From assembly GCA_016215105.1 (NCBI GenBank), contig JACRLJ010000009.1:1-47831 (forward strand): DNA of 47,831 nucleotides, read 5' to 3'. The notes under the pieces are model-generated. The model saw only the letters and a list, made by a program, of their open reading frames with translations, was not told where the DNA came from and did no database searches. Of this stretch, positions 27,798 through 34,910 are shown one piece after another; position 1 is the stretch's first letter, and the number at the start of each line of letters is the position of its first letter. Source of the stretch: Candidatus Hydrogenedentota bacterium (GTDB taxonomy: Bacteria > Hydrogenedentota > Hydrogenedentia > Hydrogenedentales > SLHB01). The position numbers were made by a program, and so were the translations under genes.

Positions 27798-28079
27798 GTG
27801 CAACACACTGAGTTCAAGGAAGATTCTCAGCCTCTTTCCGCTTTTGGGGCGAAGACCGCGAGCCTGCTCGGACAGATGCGTCGGACTGGTAGGCCGCTTT
27901 TTCTCACGAAACACGGACAAGCCGAGGCGGTGGTATTGGACGCGGCAGCGTACGAACAACTGATTGAAGAACTCGAAACGCTGCGCGACATACGTACCGC
28001 TACAGAACAAGTCGCCGCGGGCAGGGGTATCACTCACCACGCGGCCAAGCGTAAGATCCGCGAGGGGCTCCGTGCGTGA
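27798..28079 (+). CDS. Phd/YefM-family antitoxin
   Basis: A 93-residue protein beginning at GTG 27798, seven bases after AAGGAGGG; an in-frame ATG at 27762 precedes that site and is unlikely. It has the typical Phd pattern: a DNA-binding N-terminal domain (LLGQMRRTGRPLFLTKHGQA, then VVLDAAAYEQLIEELE) and a C-terminal toxin-binding tail. It probably represses its own operon. The end overlaps the toxin start (GTGA). Confidence 0.85.
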   Translation: MQHTEFKEDSQPLSAFGAKTASLLGQMRRTGRPLFLTKHGQAEAVVLDAAAYEQLIEELETLRDIRTATEQVAAGRGITHHAAKRKIREGLRA

Positions 28080-28312
28080 AAGTCGTCTGGTCTCCGCTCG
28101 CCGTACAGCGGGCGTGTGACGCTGCACGATACATAGCGGAGGAAGCGCCAAGCGCCGCTGAGAAATGGGTAGATCGGCTGGTAGACGCTGTTTCTTCCCT
28201 GGAGTCCCTACCCAGACGCGGCTTCGTTGGTATGACCTCCACGACAAGACCAAATATCCACTTTGCGCTTCTCCCTCAAATAACGCTACGATGCGGCCCT
28301 GGTCTAGGTTAA
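28076..28312 (+). CDS. ParE/RelE-family toxin, C-terminally truncated
   Basis: The first about 48 residues look like a ParE/RelE toxin (VVWSPLAVQRACDAARYIAE, then VDRLVDAVSSLESLPRRG). After PRRG the family normally continues with a beta-strand region ending in a Tyr-Arg-rich segment. Here the frame runs into unrelated sequence and stops at 78 residues, and neither other frame encodes the expected C-terminus. The toxin is probably broken by a deletion or rearrangement, leaving the antitoxin intact. Confidence 0.7.
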   Translation: MKVVWSPLAVQRACDAARYIAEEAPSAAEKWVDRLVDAVSSLESLPRRGFVGMTSTTRPNIHFALLPQITLRCGPGLG

Positions 28313-28336
28313 CACTATTCACGCGGGGTACGTCTT

Positions 28337-30892
28337 ATGAGTCAGTCCTCCTCACGAACTCAATCGAATCGCCTCGGACCCCAACGCACGTTTTCCGGCC
28401 CCTCGCTGGCGATGGTCGCCTTTCCCCTTGGCGGGATTGGGACGGGCAGCGTCAGCCTGTCGGGACGCGGCGGGTTGGTGGACTGGGAGATCTTCAACCG
28501 GCCCAATCTTGGCAGCGCGTTTCCCAAGACCTTTCCCGTCCTCTGGGCGCGGGAGCAGGGAAAGCCGCCGGTATGCCGCGTGGTCGAGGCCCCGCCCTTG
28601 CCGCCCTATCAGGGCGGAGGCGGCGGCGATCCTCACGCAAGCGGCGAAGGTTTGCCGCACATGGACTCGTGCGAATTTCGAGGTGAGTATCCGTTTGCGT
28701 ATCTTGATTTCAAGTGCAAACGCCTGCCCGTCCGCGTCAGCCTCGAAGCCTACAACCCCTTCATCCCCAGCAATCCGGATGACTCGGGATTTCCCGCGGC
28801 GATCCTGCGCTATACCCTGCGCAACACTGCCAAGAATGCTGTTGACGTCTCTCTCGCGTGGAGTTTGATGAACATGATCGGGACTCTCGGCGCCGCCGAG
28901 AAGGACCAAACCATGAATCACCTCGAACACGGCGTCGGCCAAAACGTGAACGCGCGGGTCAACGAGGGCGGCCTGCGCGGACTCGTCTCCAGCACGAACA
29001 AATACGCCGCTGATCACCCCCGCTTCGGCACGATGGCTCTGACCACTCCTGACAAGTCCGCCGATGTGCTCACGCACTGGAGCCGCGCCCCCTGGTTCAC
29101 ACCGGTACACGACTTCTGGGACCATTTCTCCGCCACGGGCAAGTTGCCCAAACACAGCTACGGGCCCTCGGACGACAACACCTCCGACGCCGGCGCGGTC
29201 GCCATTCGCGCGCATCTGGCGCCCGGCGAATCCAAAACCTTCACGTTCTATCTCACATGGCATTTCCCGAACTTCGAGAAGTACTGGCACGACGGGTTCA
29301 AGCCCGGCCCGAAACCCGTCTGGAAAAACTACTACGCGACCCAATTCACGGACGCGTTGGATGTTGCGAGGAAACTGCGCAAGCGCGAAGCCAAGATGCG
29401 CGATCAATCCTTGCAGCTCCACGACGCGTTGTTCTATTCCTCGCTACCGCCCTACGTCAGCGACGCCATCTCCAGCCAAATGGCCATCCTCAAGACCACG
29501 ACCTGCATCCGACTATCCGACGGGACCTTCTACGGCTTCGAGGGGTGCGCGCCGATCGCCGGGTGCTGCGAAGGCTCCTGCACGCACGTCTGGAACTATC
29601 AACAAACCCTGCCCTTCCTGTTTCCGTCGCTCGAACGCTCCATGCGCGCCGCCGACTACCGCTACAATCTCAGTGACAACGGCCACATGTGTTTTCGCTT
29701 GCAGCTTCCGCTTGGCGCCCCGCCCACCGATTTCCACGCTTGCGCCGACGGACAGATGGGCGGCGTGATCAAAACCTACCGCGACTGGAAAATCAGCGGC
29801 GACGATACTTGGCTGAAGGACATGTGGCCCAGCCTGAAGAAGGCGCTCGAATACGCCTGGGTCGCGTGGGACAAAGACAAGAACGGCGTGATGGAGGAGA
29901 TCCAGCACAACACCTACGACGTTGAATTCCTCGGCCCCAACCCGCTCATGGGCGCGTTCTACCTCGCCGCCCTTGTGGCCGCCGCCGAAATGGCCAACTA
30001 TCTCGGCGAACCGGAAAAGGCCGCCGAATACCGCGCCGTCTACGAACAAGGCCGCGCATGGGTCGACAAGAACCTGTTCAATGGCGAATTCTACGTGCAG
30101 CGCTATGACTCTCGGAAAGCGCCGACGTACCAATTTGGTCACGGGTGCCTGTCCGACCAACTGCTCGGTCAGTGCATGGCCAGCGCCGCCGGACTTGGCC
30201 CCATCTTGGATCGCAATCACGTCCGCGCCGCGCTCAAGTCCATCTTCAGGTACAACTGGAAATCCAACCTCCGCGATCACGCTAATGCCCAACGCGTCTA
30301 TGCCCTCGCCGATGAAGCGGGCCTCCTGTTGTGTTCCTGGCCGAATGGCGGCCGCCCCGCCGTGCCCTTCCCGTATTCCGACGAAGTGTGGACTGGTATC
30401 GAGTATCAGGTTGCCGCGCACCTCATCATGGAAGACATGGTTGATCAGGGTCTCGCCATCGTCAAAGGCGTCCGCAACCGCCACGACGGCATCCGCCGCA
30501 ACCCCTGGAACGAGTTCGAATGCGGCAGCCACTACGCCCGCGCCATGTCGGCCTACACCTTGTTGCTCGCGCTCTCCGGATTCACCTACGACCGCAGACA
30601 CGGCGCTATCGGCTTTGATCCCAAGATTTCGACCAAGAACTTCTCGACCTTCTGGGCGCTCGACAACTGCTGGGGAAGGTACACCCAGAAAGGCAAAACC
30701 GCCACCCTCGAGGTGCTTTACGGCGCCATCACCCTCAAGCGGCTCCATTTCGCGGCCCTCGCGAAGGCAAAATCGGTCCGAGTAACCCTGGCGAGAGGTA
30801 AGAGCATGACGGTGAAGCCACAGGAAGGCGTTCTTGTGTTGAACCGGAACGTTGTCGTAAAGGCAGGCGAGAAAATTGCCTGTTCGTGTTAA
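28337..30892 (+). CDS. GH116-like beta-glucosidase (GBA2/DUF608 type)
   Basis: An 851-residue protein without signal peptide. The N-terminal beta domain begins with VAFPLGGIGTGSVSLSGRG, the hallmark of GBA2-like enzymes. The C-terminal (alpha/alpha)6 catalytic domain (about 380-790) contains GFEGCAPIAGCCEG (around residue 400, where the family nucleophile Glu lies), TYDVEFLGPNPLMGAFYL (around 526, containing the candidate acid/base Asp) and GCLSDQLLGQ. Family members hydrolyse beta-glucosides or related glycosides. ATG 28337 starts just after the broken ParE gene. It presumably degrades internalised sugars. Confidence 0.88.
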   Translation: MSQSSSRTQSNRLGPQRTFSGPSLAMVAFPLGGIGTGSVSLSGRGGLVDWEIFNRPNLGSAFPKTFPVLWAREQGKPPVCRVVEAPPLPPYQGGGGGDPHASGEGLPHMDSCEFRGEYPFAYLDFKCKRLPVRVSLEAYNPFIPSNPDDSGFPAAILRYTLRNTAKNAVDVSLAWSLMNMIGTLGAAEKDQTMNHLEHGVGQNVNARVNEGGLRGLVSSTNKYAADHPRFGTMALTTPDKSADVLTHWSRAPWFTPVHDFWDHFSATGKLPKHSYGPSDDNTSDAGAVAIRAHLAPGESKTFTFYLTWHFPNFEKYWHDGFKPGPKPVWKNYYATQFTDALDVARKLRKREAKMRDQSLQLHDALFYSSLPPYVSDAISSQMAILKTTTCIRLSDGTFYGFEGCAPIAGCCEGSCTHVWNYQQTLPFLFPSLERSMRAADYRYNLSDNGHMCFRLQLPLGAPPTDFHACADGQMGGVIKTYRDWKISGDDTWLKDMWPSLKKALEYAWVAWDKDKNGVMEEIQHNTYDVEFLGPNPLMGAFYLAALVAAAEMANYLGEPEKAAEYRAVYEQGRAWVDKNLFNGEFYVQRYDSRKAPTYQFGHGCLSDQLLGQCMASAAGLGPILDRNHVRAALKSIFRYNWKSNLRDHANAQRVYALADEAGLLLCSWPNGGRPAVPFPYSDEVWTGIEYQVAAHLIMEDMVDQGLAIVKGVRNRHDGIRRNPWNEFECGSHYARAMSAYTLLLALSGFTYDRRHGAIGFDPKISTKNFSTFWALDNCWGRYTQKGKTATLEVLYGAITLKRLHFAALAKAKSVRVTLARGKSMTVKPQEGVLVLNRNVVVKAGEKIACSC

Positions 30893-30927
30893 GCAATTCC
30901 CTTCGTCGCCCACAGCGAAATGCCGGT

Positions 30928-30956
30928 TTGACTCCCGCCTTCCTGTATGGTACTAT
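30928..30956 (+). promoter_or_regulatory. sigma-70 promoter of the infC operon
   Basis: TTGACT (30928-30933), 17 bases, TACTAT (30951-30956). Transcription would start near 30963, giving a leader of about 225 bases that contains the attenuator at 31070-31107. Confidence 0.65.
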
Positions 30957-31069
30957 CTTGTCGCTTTAGTGGAGCAAGTAGAGGCGCCAGGCTTCTCACC
31001 TTGCTGCGGCGCATGGCGCCAGCAGGCAGGGTCAGTGATACGCAGGAATAGGGTGAATTGTGCCCTTGT

Positions 31070-31107
31070 CCGGTGGAAGACTGGGGTCTTTCCGCCGGTT
31101 TTTTTTT
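31070..31107 (+). terminator. attenuator-type terminator in the infC leader
   Basis: CCGGTGGAAGAC pairs with GTCTTTCCGCCGG (one bulge and one G-T pair) and is followed by nine T residues (31099-31107). It sits about 80 bases before infC, inside its leader. Regulation of infC-rpmI-rplT by leader termination is known in other bacteria. Confidence 0.8.
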
Positions 31108-31189
31108 GGCGGTTTCGCGGGCCGAATCGTCCGCGGAAAGGGCCGCGTGACACAGTTAATGGGCCGCAAGCCCGCAGGAGGTAATGCTA

Positions 31190-31465
31190 ATCGCCAAGCC
31201 GCCAGCATTCGATGGAAAGGTGCGCGTCAACGAGATGATTCGGGCTCCGCAGGTCCGTGTGATCGACGAAGACGGAGAACAGGTAGGGATCATGACCCCG
31301 CGGGACGCGATGCAAGTCGCCAGTGAACGCGGGCTCGACTTGGTCGAAGTGGCGGATAAAGCCGTCCCGCCCGTATGCCGAATCATGGACTACGGGAAAT
31401 ACAAGTACCAACAGAGCAAACGGGCCAAGATCTCGAAGAAGCACCAACACATTATTACGGTTTGA
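31190..31465 (+). CDS. infC: translation initiation factor IF-3, N-terminal part (frameshifted gene)
   Basis: Encodes the IF-3 N-domain and most of the linker: [40 protein letters not shown], then [20 protein letters not shown], where the frame stops. The start is probably ATC 31190, because AGGAGG (31176-31181) is 8 bases from it and only 2 from ATG 31184. Rare AUU/AUC-type starts are a known autoregulatory feature of infC. The C-domain continues in another frame from 31461. By comparison with E. coli IF-3, about 13 residues (KEIKFRP region) are missing at the junction, as if about 41 bases were deleted. IF-3 keeps 30S subunits free and checks the initiator tRNA. Confidence 0.85.
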   Translation: MAKPPAFDGKVRVNEMIRAPQVRVIDEDGEQVGIMTPRDAMQVASERGLDLVEVADKAVPPVCRIMDYGKYKYQQSKRAKISKKHQHIITV

Positions 31466-31685
31466 TTTCAAGACCAATCACGTGCGCGAGTCCTTGCAGG
31501 AAGGCAACAAGGTCAAGATCACGATCATGTTCCGAGGCCGCGAGTTGGCCCACCCGGAGTTTGGTCATGAAATCTTGTTGCGCGTCGTCGAGGCGACGAA
31601 AGATATCGGGCAGCCCGAATCGGATCCCGCGCGCACGCGTCTCGAAGGGCGGAACATGATTGTAATTCTTTCACCGACTAAATGA
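31461..31685 (+). CDS. infC: translation initiation factor IF-3, C-terminal part (other frame)
   Basis: From [19 protein letters not shown] through [12 protein letters not shown] to [12 protein letters not shown] this is the IF-3 C-domain, which binds the 30S subunit. The upstream part of this frame is unrelated sequence overlapping the N-terminal part, and no good start codon with a ribosome site precedes it. It would be made only by frameshifting, by an unseen internal start, or if the apparent deletion is an assembly error. Confidence 0.8.
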   Translation, partial: FDFKTNHVRESLQEGNKVKITIMFRGRELAHPEFGHEILLRVVEATKDIGQPESDPARTRLEGRNMIVILSPTK

Positions 31686-31794
31686 GGAAGTTGGCGGCGC
31701 GGCAGTAATGTGCGGCCGGGGCCGAGCCCCGGTTGTGGCGCCGCGAAGTTTTTCCGCCGAAAGCGGAAAGCACGAATAATTACGGAGGTATGCC

Positions 31795-31992
31795 GTGCCA
31801 AAATTAAAGACGAATCGTTCGGCGGCCAAGCGCTTCCGAGTCAACAAGACGGGCAAGGTCAAGCGTGGACGCGCGGGCGGACGCCATCTGATGACGGGCA
31901 AGCCTTCCCAGCGCCGGCGGAGATTGCGCAAGACAACGCTGGTCGGCGCATCCGAGCGGGCCACGATCAAGGACTTGCTCCCGTACAGCTAG
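31795..31992 (+). CDS. rpmI: 50S ribosomal protein L35
   Basis: A 65-residue basic protein with the L35 pattern PKLKTNRSAAKRFRVNKTGK, then GRHLMTGKPSQRRRRLR. It starts at GTG 31795 after GGAGGT. It follows infC as in most bacteria, but rplT is separated from it by a methyltransferase gene. Confidence 0.96.
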   Translation: MPKLKTNRSAAKRFRVNKTGKVKRGRAGGRHLMTGKPSQRRRRLRKTTLVGASERATIKDLLPYS

Positions 31993-32011
31993 CCCATTTT
32001 TCACTGTCGCA

Positions 32012-32713
32012 GTGACGAGTCGAATTGATGCGAGTAGCGCGCTGCGCCGGTTGGGAGTCAGCTCAAAGCACGGCCCGAACGAGGAAATGGCCCGATCAGG
32101 AAGTGATGACGTGCTAGCAAACTTGCGTGATTACATGGCCGACAGCCCGGTGCTCTTTACGCTCTCGCGCAAGATTATTGAACTGAATTTTGTCAAGGAG
32201 AAACGGCTACTCCGCTCCATCCTTGATCTGGAATCGCCCAAGATAACGCTGGACATAGGGTGCGGCACCGGTGAGTTCGCCCCGCTCTTCGCCCGGCACG
32301 ACTACACGGGTATAGACATTTCGCCGCGCTACATTGAGTACGCGGCGGCGAGGCGCCCGAAGGGCAAGTTTAGGGTCATGGACGCGACGAACCTCGAGTT
32401 CGCGGACAATTCGTTCGATTGCGTGCTGATCATGGGAGTGCTTCACCACCTCGGCGATGACGAAGTGGAAAAAGTCTTGGCGGAAGCCAAACGGGTAACG
32501 AGACCGGGCGGCACGATCTCCATCACGGAAGACGCCCACATTGATGACTTGAAGAATTGGTTTGTGAGACTGGTTCAGAAGTTTGACAAAGGTGACGGCA
32601 TTAGAACGCCGGCGGAGTACATGAAGATTTTTGGACGCTTATTTCGGGTTACGGGTCAGCGTCAGTTTCGCAGTGGCGGTTCCATCTATTTCAGTGTCGT
32701 GGCGACGAAGTAG
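32012..32713 (+). CDS. class I SAM-dependent methyltransferase
   Basis: A 233-residue protein of the methyltransferase-11 type. The SAM-binding motif is ITLDIGCGTGEFAPLFARHD, then YTGIDISPRYIEYA, MDATNLEFADNSFDCVLIMG, VLHHLGDDE and a KRVTRPGGTISI post-motif. The start is uncertain: GTG 32012 has no clear ribosome site, and ATG 32087 follows GAGGA closely. The gene lies between rpmI and rplT, an unusual place, so co-expression with the ribosomal proteins is likely. Whether it modifies a ribosomal component is a guess. Confidence 0.85.
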   Translation: MTSRIDASSALRRLGVSSKHGPNEEMARSGSDDVLANLRDYMADSPVLFTLSRKIIELNFVKEKRLLRSILDLESPKITLDIGCGTGEFAPLFARHDYTGIDISPRYIEYAAARRPKGKFRVMDATNLEFADNSFDCVLIMGVLHHLGDDEVEKVLAEAKRVTRPGGTISITEDAHIDDLKNWFVRLVQKFDKGDGIRTPAEYMKIFGRLFRVTGQRQFRSGGSIYFSVVATK

Positions 32714-32786
32714 CGATCGCGCTACCCGCTCGTTTGGTTTGTGCTAGAAAATCGTTCCGGCGTTAAACGGCCGGCGGCAATTCAAC

Positions 32787-32802
32787 CCGCGTTGCGACGC
32801 GG
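32787..32802 (+). promoter_or_regulatory. hairpin just upstream of the rplT ribosome site
   Basis: CCGCGT and ACGCGG pair around TGCG, ending about 9 bases before AAGGA and 21 bases before ATG 32824. L20 regulates its own operon in some bacteria; a role as an L20 operator here is speculative. Confidence 0.35.
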
Positions 32803-32823
32803 TGGGCTACAAGGAATTCTACT

Positions 32824-33189
32824 ATGCCACGTTCAACAAACGGTCCCGCATCGCGCGCGCGGCGCAAGAAATTCATCAATCTCGCGGCCGGATACCGCGG
32901 CAGCCGACACCGCCTGATCAAGACGGTTCGCCAAGCCACCGAACACGCCGGTGTCTACGCCTATCGCGACCGCAAAGTGCGCAAGCGCGAGTTCCGCAAG
33001 CTGTGGATCGCGCGCATCAACGCCGCCACGCGCGCCTGCGGCATTACCTACAGCCGCTTCATGAACGGCCTCAAGCGCGCCGATATCGGCGTCAACCGCA
33101 AGATGCTCGCCGATATCGCTGTGACCGACGAGCCGGCGTTTATCGAACTGGTCAAGCTGGTCAAAGCACGCCTCGACGCCACCCCGTAG
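32824..33189 (+). CDS. rplT: 50S ribosomal protein L20
   Basis: A 121-residue L20 protein: a basic N-terminal extension (SRARRKKFINLAAGYRGSRH) followed by the globular part (RKLWIARINAATRACGITYS, then FMNGLKRADIGVNRKMLADI). It binds 23S rRNA early in assembly and in several bacteria represses its own operon. The start is ATG 32824 after AAGGA. Confidence 0.97.
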   Translation: MPRSTNGPASRARRKKFINLAAGYRGSRHRLIKTVRQATEHAGVYAYRDRKVRKREFRKLWIARINAATRACGITYSRFMNGLKRADIGVNRKMLADIAVTDEPAFIELVKLVKARLDATP

Positions 33190-33225
33190 CGGTGTGACGC
33201 CGGCAATGCTGATGTTTGAGTGGCA

Positions 33226-33320
33226 GAGTTTGATCCTGTGTCCGCGACGCGCCCTCTTCGGGCTGCGGGAGACGGGTCACACTCCCAAACCGTGGTTCGC
33301 AACTCTTCGGGGTCAAACTC
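33226..33320 (+). promoter_or_regulatory. candidate structured RNA leader of the hisA operon
   Basis: GAGTTTGATCC (33226-33236) pairs with GGGTCAAACTC (33310-33320) over 11 positions, with one G-U pair, closing a domain that ends four bases before the hisA ATG. Inside are two hairpins: GCCC-TCTTC-GGGC (33251-33263) and GGGAG/CTCCC (33267-33286). The closing stem includes part of the only G-rich ribosome-site candidate, so it could control translation. It fits no riboswitch class I recognise. Confidence 0.4.
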
Positions 33321-33324
33321 ATAA

Positions 33325-34053
33325 ATGCGCATCGTTCCCGCAGTAGACATTCGCGGCGGGCTTTGCGTGAATCTCGTGCAAGGGGATTACGGCCAAGAAA
33401 CGGTGTTCTCGGCCGACCCCGTATCGCAGGCGGAGGCGTGGCGTAGCGGCGGCGGCGAACTCATCCACATCGTGGACCTCGACGGCGCCAAAAGCGGCCG
33501 CTTATGCGTCGAATCCCACTTGCGCGCCATGAACGCCAAAGGCATCCCATTTGAACTCGGTGGAGGCGTCCGCACTATGGACACCATCAACGCCGTTCTC
33601 GACGCGGGAGCCGACCGAGTCATCCTCGGTACCGCGGCCTACCGCAGTCCGGAACTGTTGCGCGAGGCCGCCCGTGCGCATCCCGGCAAGATCGTAGTCG
33701 GTATTGACGCCAAAGCCGGCAAGGTCGCCCTCGAGGGCTGGCTCGATGTCACCAGCGCCGACGCAGTCGAATTTGCGCGCGCCGTCGAGCAGGCGGGTGC
33801 GGCCCGTATCATCTATACTGATATCCTTAGCGACGGCATGATGAAAGGGCCCAATCTCGACGCAACGCAGGCCGTCGCCCGCGCCGTACAAATCCCCGTG
33901 ACGGCCTCCGGCGGCATGTCGTCGCTCGACGATGTGCGCCGCGTCAAGGCACTGGAATCCGACGGGGTGGATGAGGTTATCATCGGACGCGCCCTATACT
34001 TGGGCGTATTTACGTTGCAGGAGGCCATCGCGGTTGCGCAGGAGCTTTCATGA
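33325..34053 (+). CDS. hisA: HisA, phosphoribosylformimino-AICAR ribotide isomerase
   Basis: A 242-residue TIM barrel of histidine biosynthesis. Seen: catalytic Asp8 in PAVDIRGG, a second Asp at 128 in VVGIDAKAG, TDILSDGMMKGPN, and phosphate-binding ASGGMSS and IIGRALY. It converts ProFAR to PRFAR in the cytoplasm. It overlaps tyrA by four bases (ATGA). No other his genes are in the window. PriA-type dual activity cannot be excluded from sequence alone. Confidence 0.93.
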   Translation: MRIVPAVDIRGGLCVNLVQGDYGQETVFSADPVSQAEAWRSGGGELIHIVDLDGAKSGRLCVESHLRAMNAKGIPFELGGGVRTMDTINAVLDAGADRVILGTAAYRSPELLREAARAHPGKIVVGIDAKAGKVALEGWLDVTSADAVEFARAVEQAGAARIIYTDILSDGMMKGPNLDATQAVARAVQIPVTASGGMSSLDDVRRVKALESDGVDEVIIGRALYLGVFTLQEAIAVAQELS

Positions 34054-34910
34054 ACCGGCGCTACAACATAGCGGTCATCATGGGCGTGGGGCTGCTCGGG
34101 GGATCTCTCGGACTCGCCCTTAAGGCGCGCCGGATCGCCGGACTCGTCCGCGGCGTGGGGCGCCGCAAGGAATCGCTCGACATCGCCAAATCCGTCGGCG
34201 CGATTGACGAAATCTCCCTCGATCTGAAGGCCGCCGCCAAGGACGCCGATCTCGTTGTCCTGTGTACTCCCGCCGCGCTGGTCACCCAGGCCCTAGACGA
34301 TCTCCGTGACACTATTCCCGCCGCCGCTATCGTCACCGACGTCGCCAGCACGAAAGCCATGATCTGCGCCCACGCGGAAGACACCTGGCCAAGGCCGCTC
34401 CGCTTCGTTGGAAGTCATCCCATGGCCGGCTCGGAAAAGTTCGGGCCGGAACACTCCGATGTCCACCTCTACGACGGATCCTACACTATTATGACGCCCG
34501 CTCAGGACCAAGACGCGACTGCGTACCACGCGGTCAAGGCACTGTGGGAAGCGGTCGGGTCGAAAGTCGTCGAGCTCCCCGCCGCGCTGCACGATACGCT
34601 TGTCGCGCGCAGCAGCCATCTCCCGCATATCACCGCCGCATGCCTCGCGGAATTGGCCGCGCAGTTCGGGGATGATATCCGGCCCGTGATTGGGAACGGA
34701 TTCCGCGACCTTACACGCATTGCCGCTGGCCGTCCGGAAATCTGGCGCGACATCTGCCTCACCAACCGCGAAGCCATTGTCGAAAGCCTTGACGCTATGG
34801 GCGAGCGCCTCGCGGCCGTTCGCGAATTTATCGCGCGCAACGACGCCGCCGGACTCGAACGGTTTTTCGAGTCAGGCTGCGAAGCGCGCCGGAAAGCGCT
34901 GGGCAAATGA
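34050..34910 (+). CDS. tyrA: prephenate dehydrogenase
   Basis: A 286-residue enzyme of tyrosine biosynthesis that oxidises prephenate to 4-hydroxyphenylpyruvate. The N-terminal Rossmann domain has MGVGLLGGSLGLALKAR and VVLCTPAALV. The substrate region has VTDVASTKAMI, RFVGSHPMAGSEK and SSHLPHITA. The C-terminal part is helical. It overlaps hisA and tmk by four bases at each end, indicating one operon. Confidence 0.92.
   Translation: MNRRYNIAVIMGVGLLGGSLGLALKARRIAGLVRGVGRRKESLDIAKSVGAIDEISLDLKAAAKDADLVVLCTPAALVTQALDDLRDTIPAAAIVTDVASTKAMICAHAEDTWPRPLRFVGSHPMAGSEKFGPEHSDVHLYDGSYTIMTPAQDQDATAYHAVKALWEAVGSKVVELPAALHDTLVARSSHLPHITAACLAELAAQFGDDIRPVIGNGFRDLTRIAAGRPEIWRDICLTNREAIVESLDAMGERLAAVREFIARNDAAGLERFFESGCEARRKALGK

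Noticed and set aside
29513-30913. Long 466-codon frame antisense to the GH116-like gene
   Set aside because: It is a shadow of biased codon usage in the real gene, with no family motif, and the plus-strand frame carries a full recognisable enzyme.
33225-33238. AGAGTTTGATCCTG looks like the 5' end of a 16S rRNA gene
   Set aside because: The match stops after 14 bases and the following sequence is unrelated to rRNA; hisA starts 90 bases later. It is instead part of the proposed leader stem.
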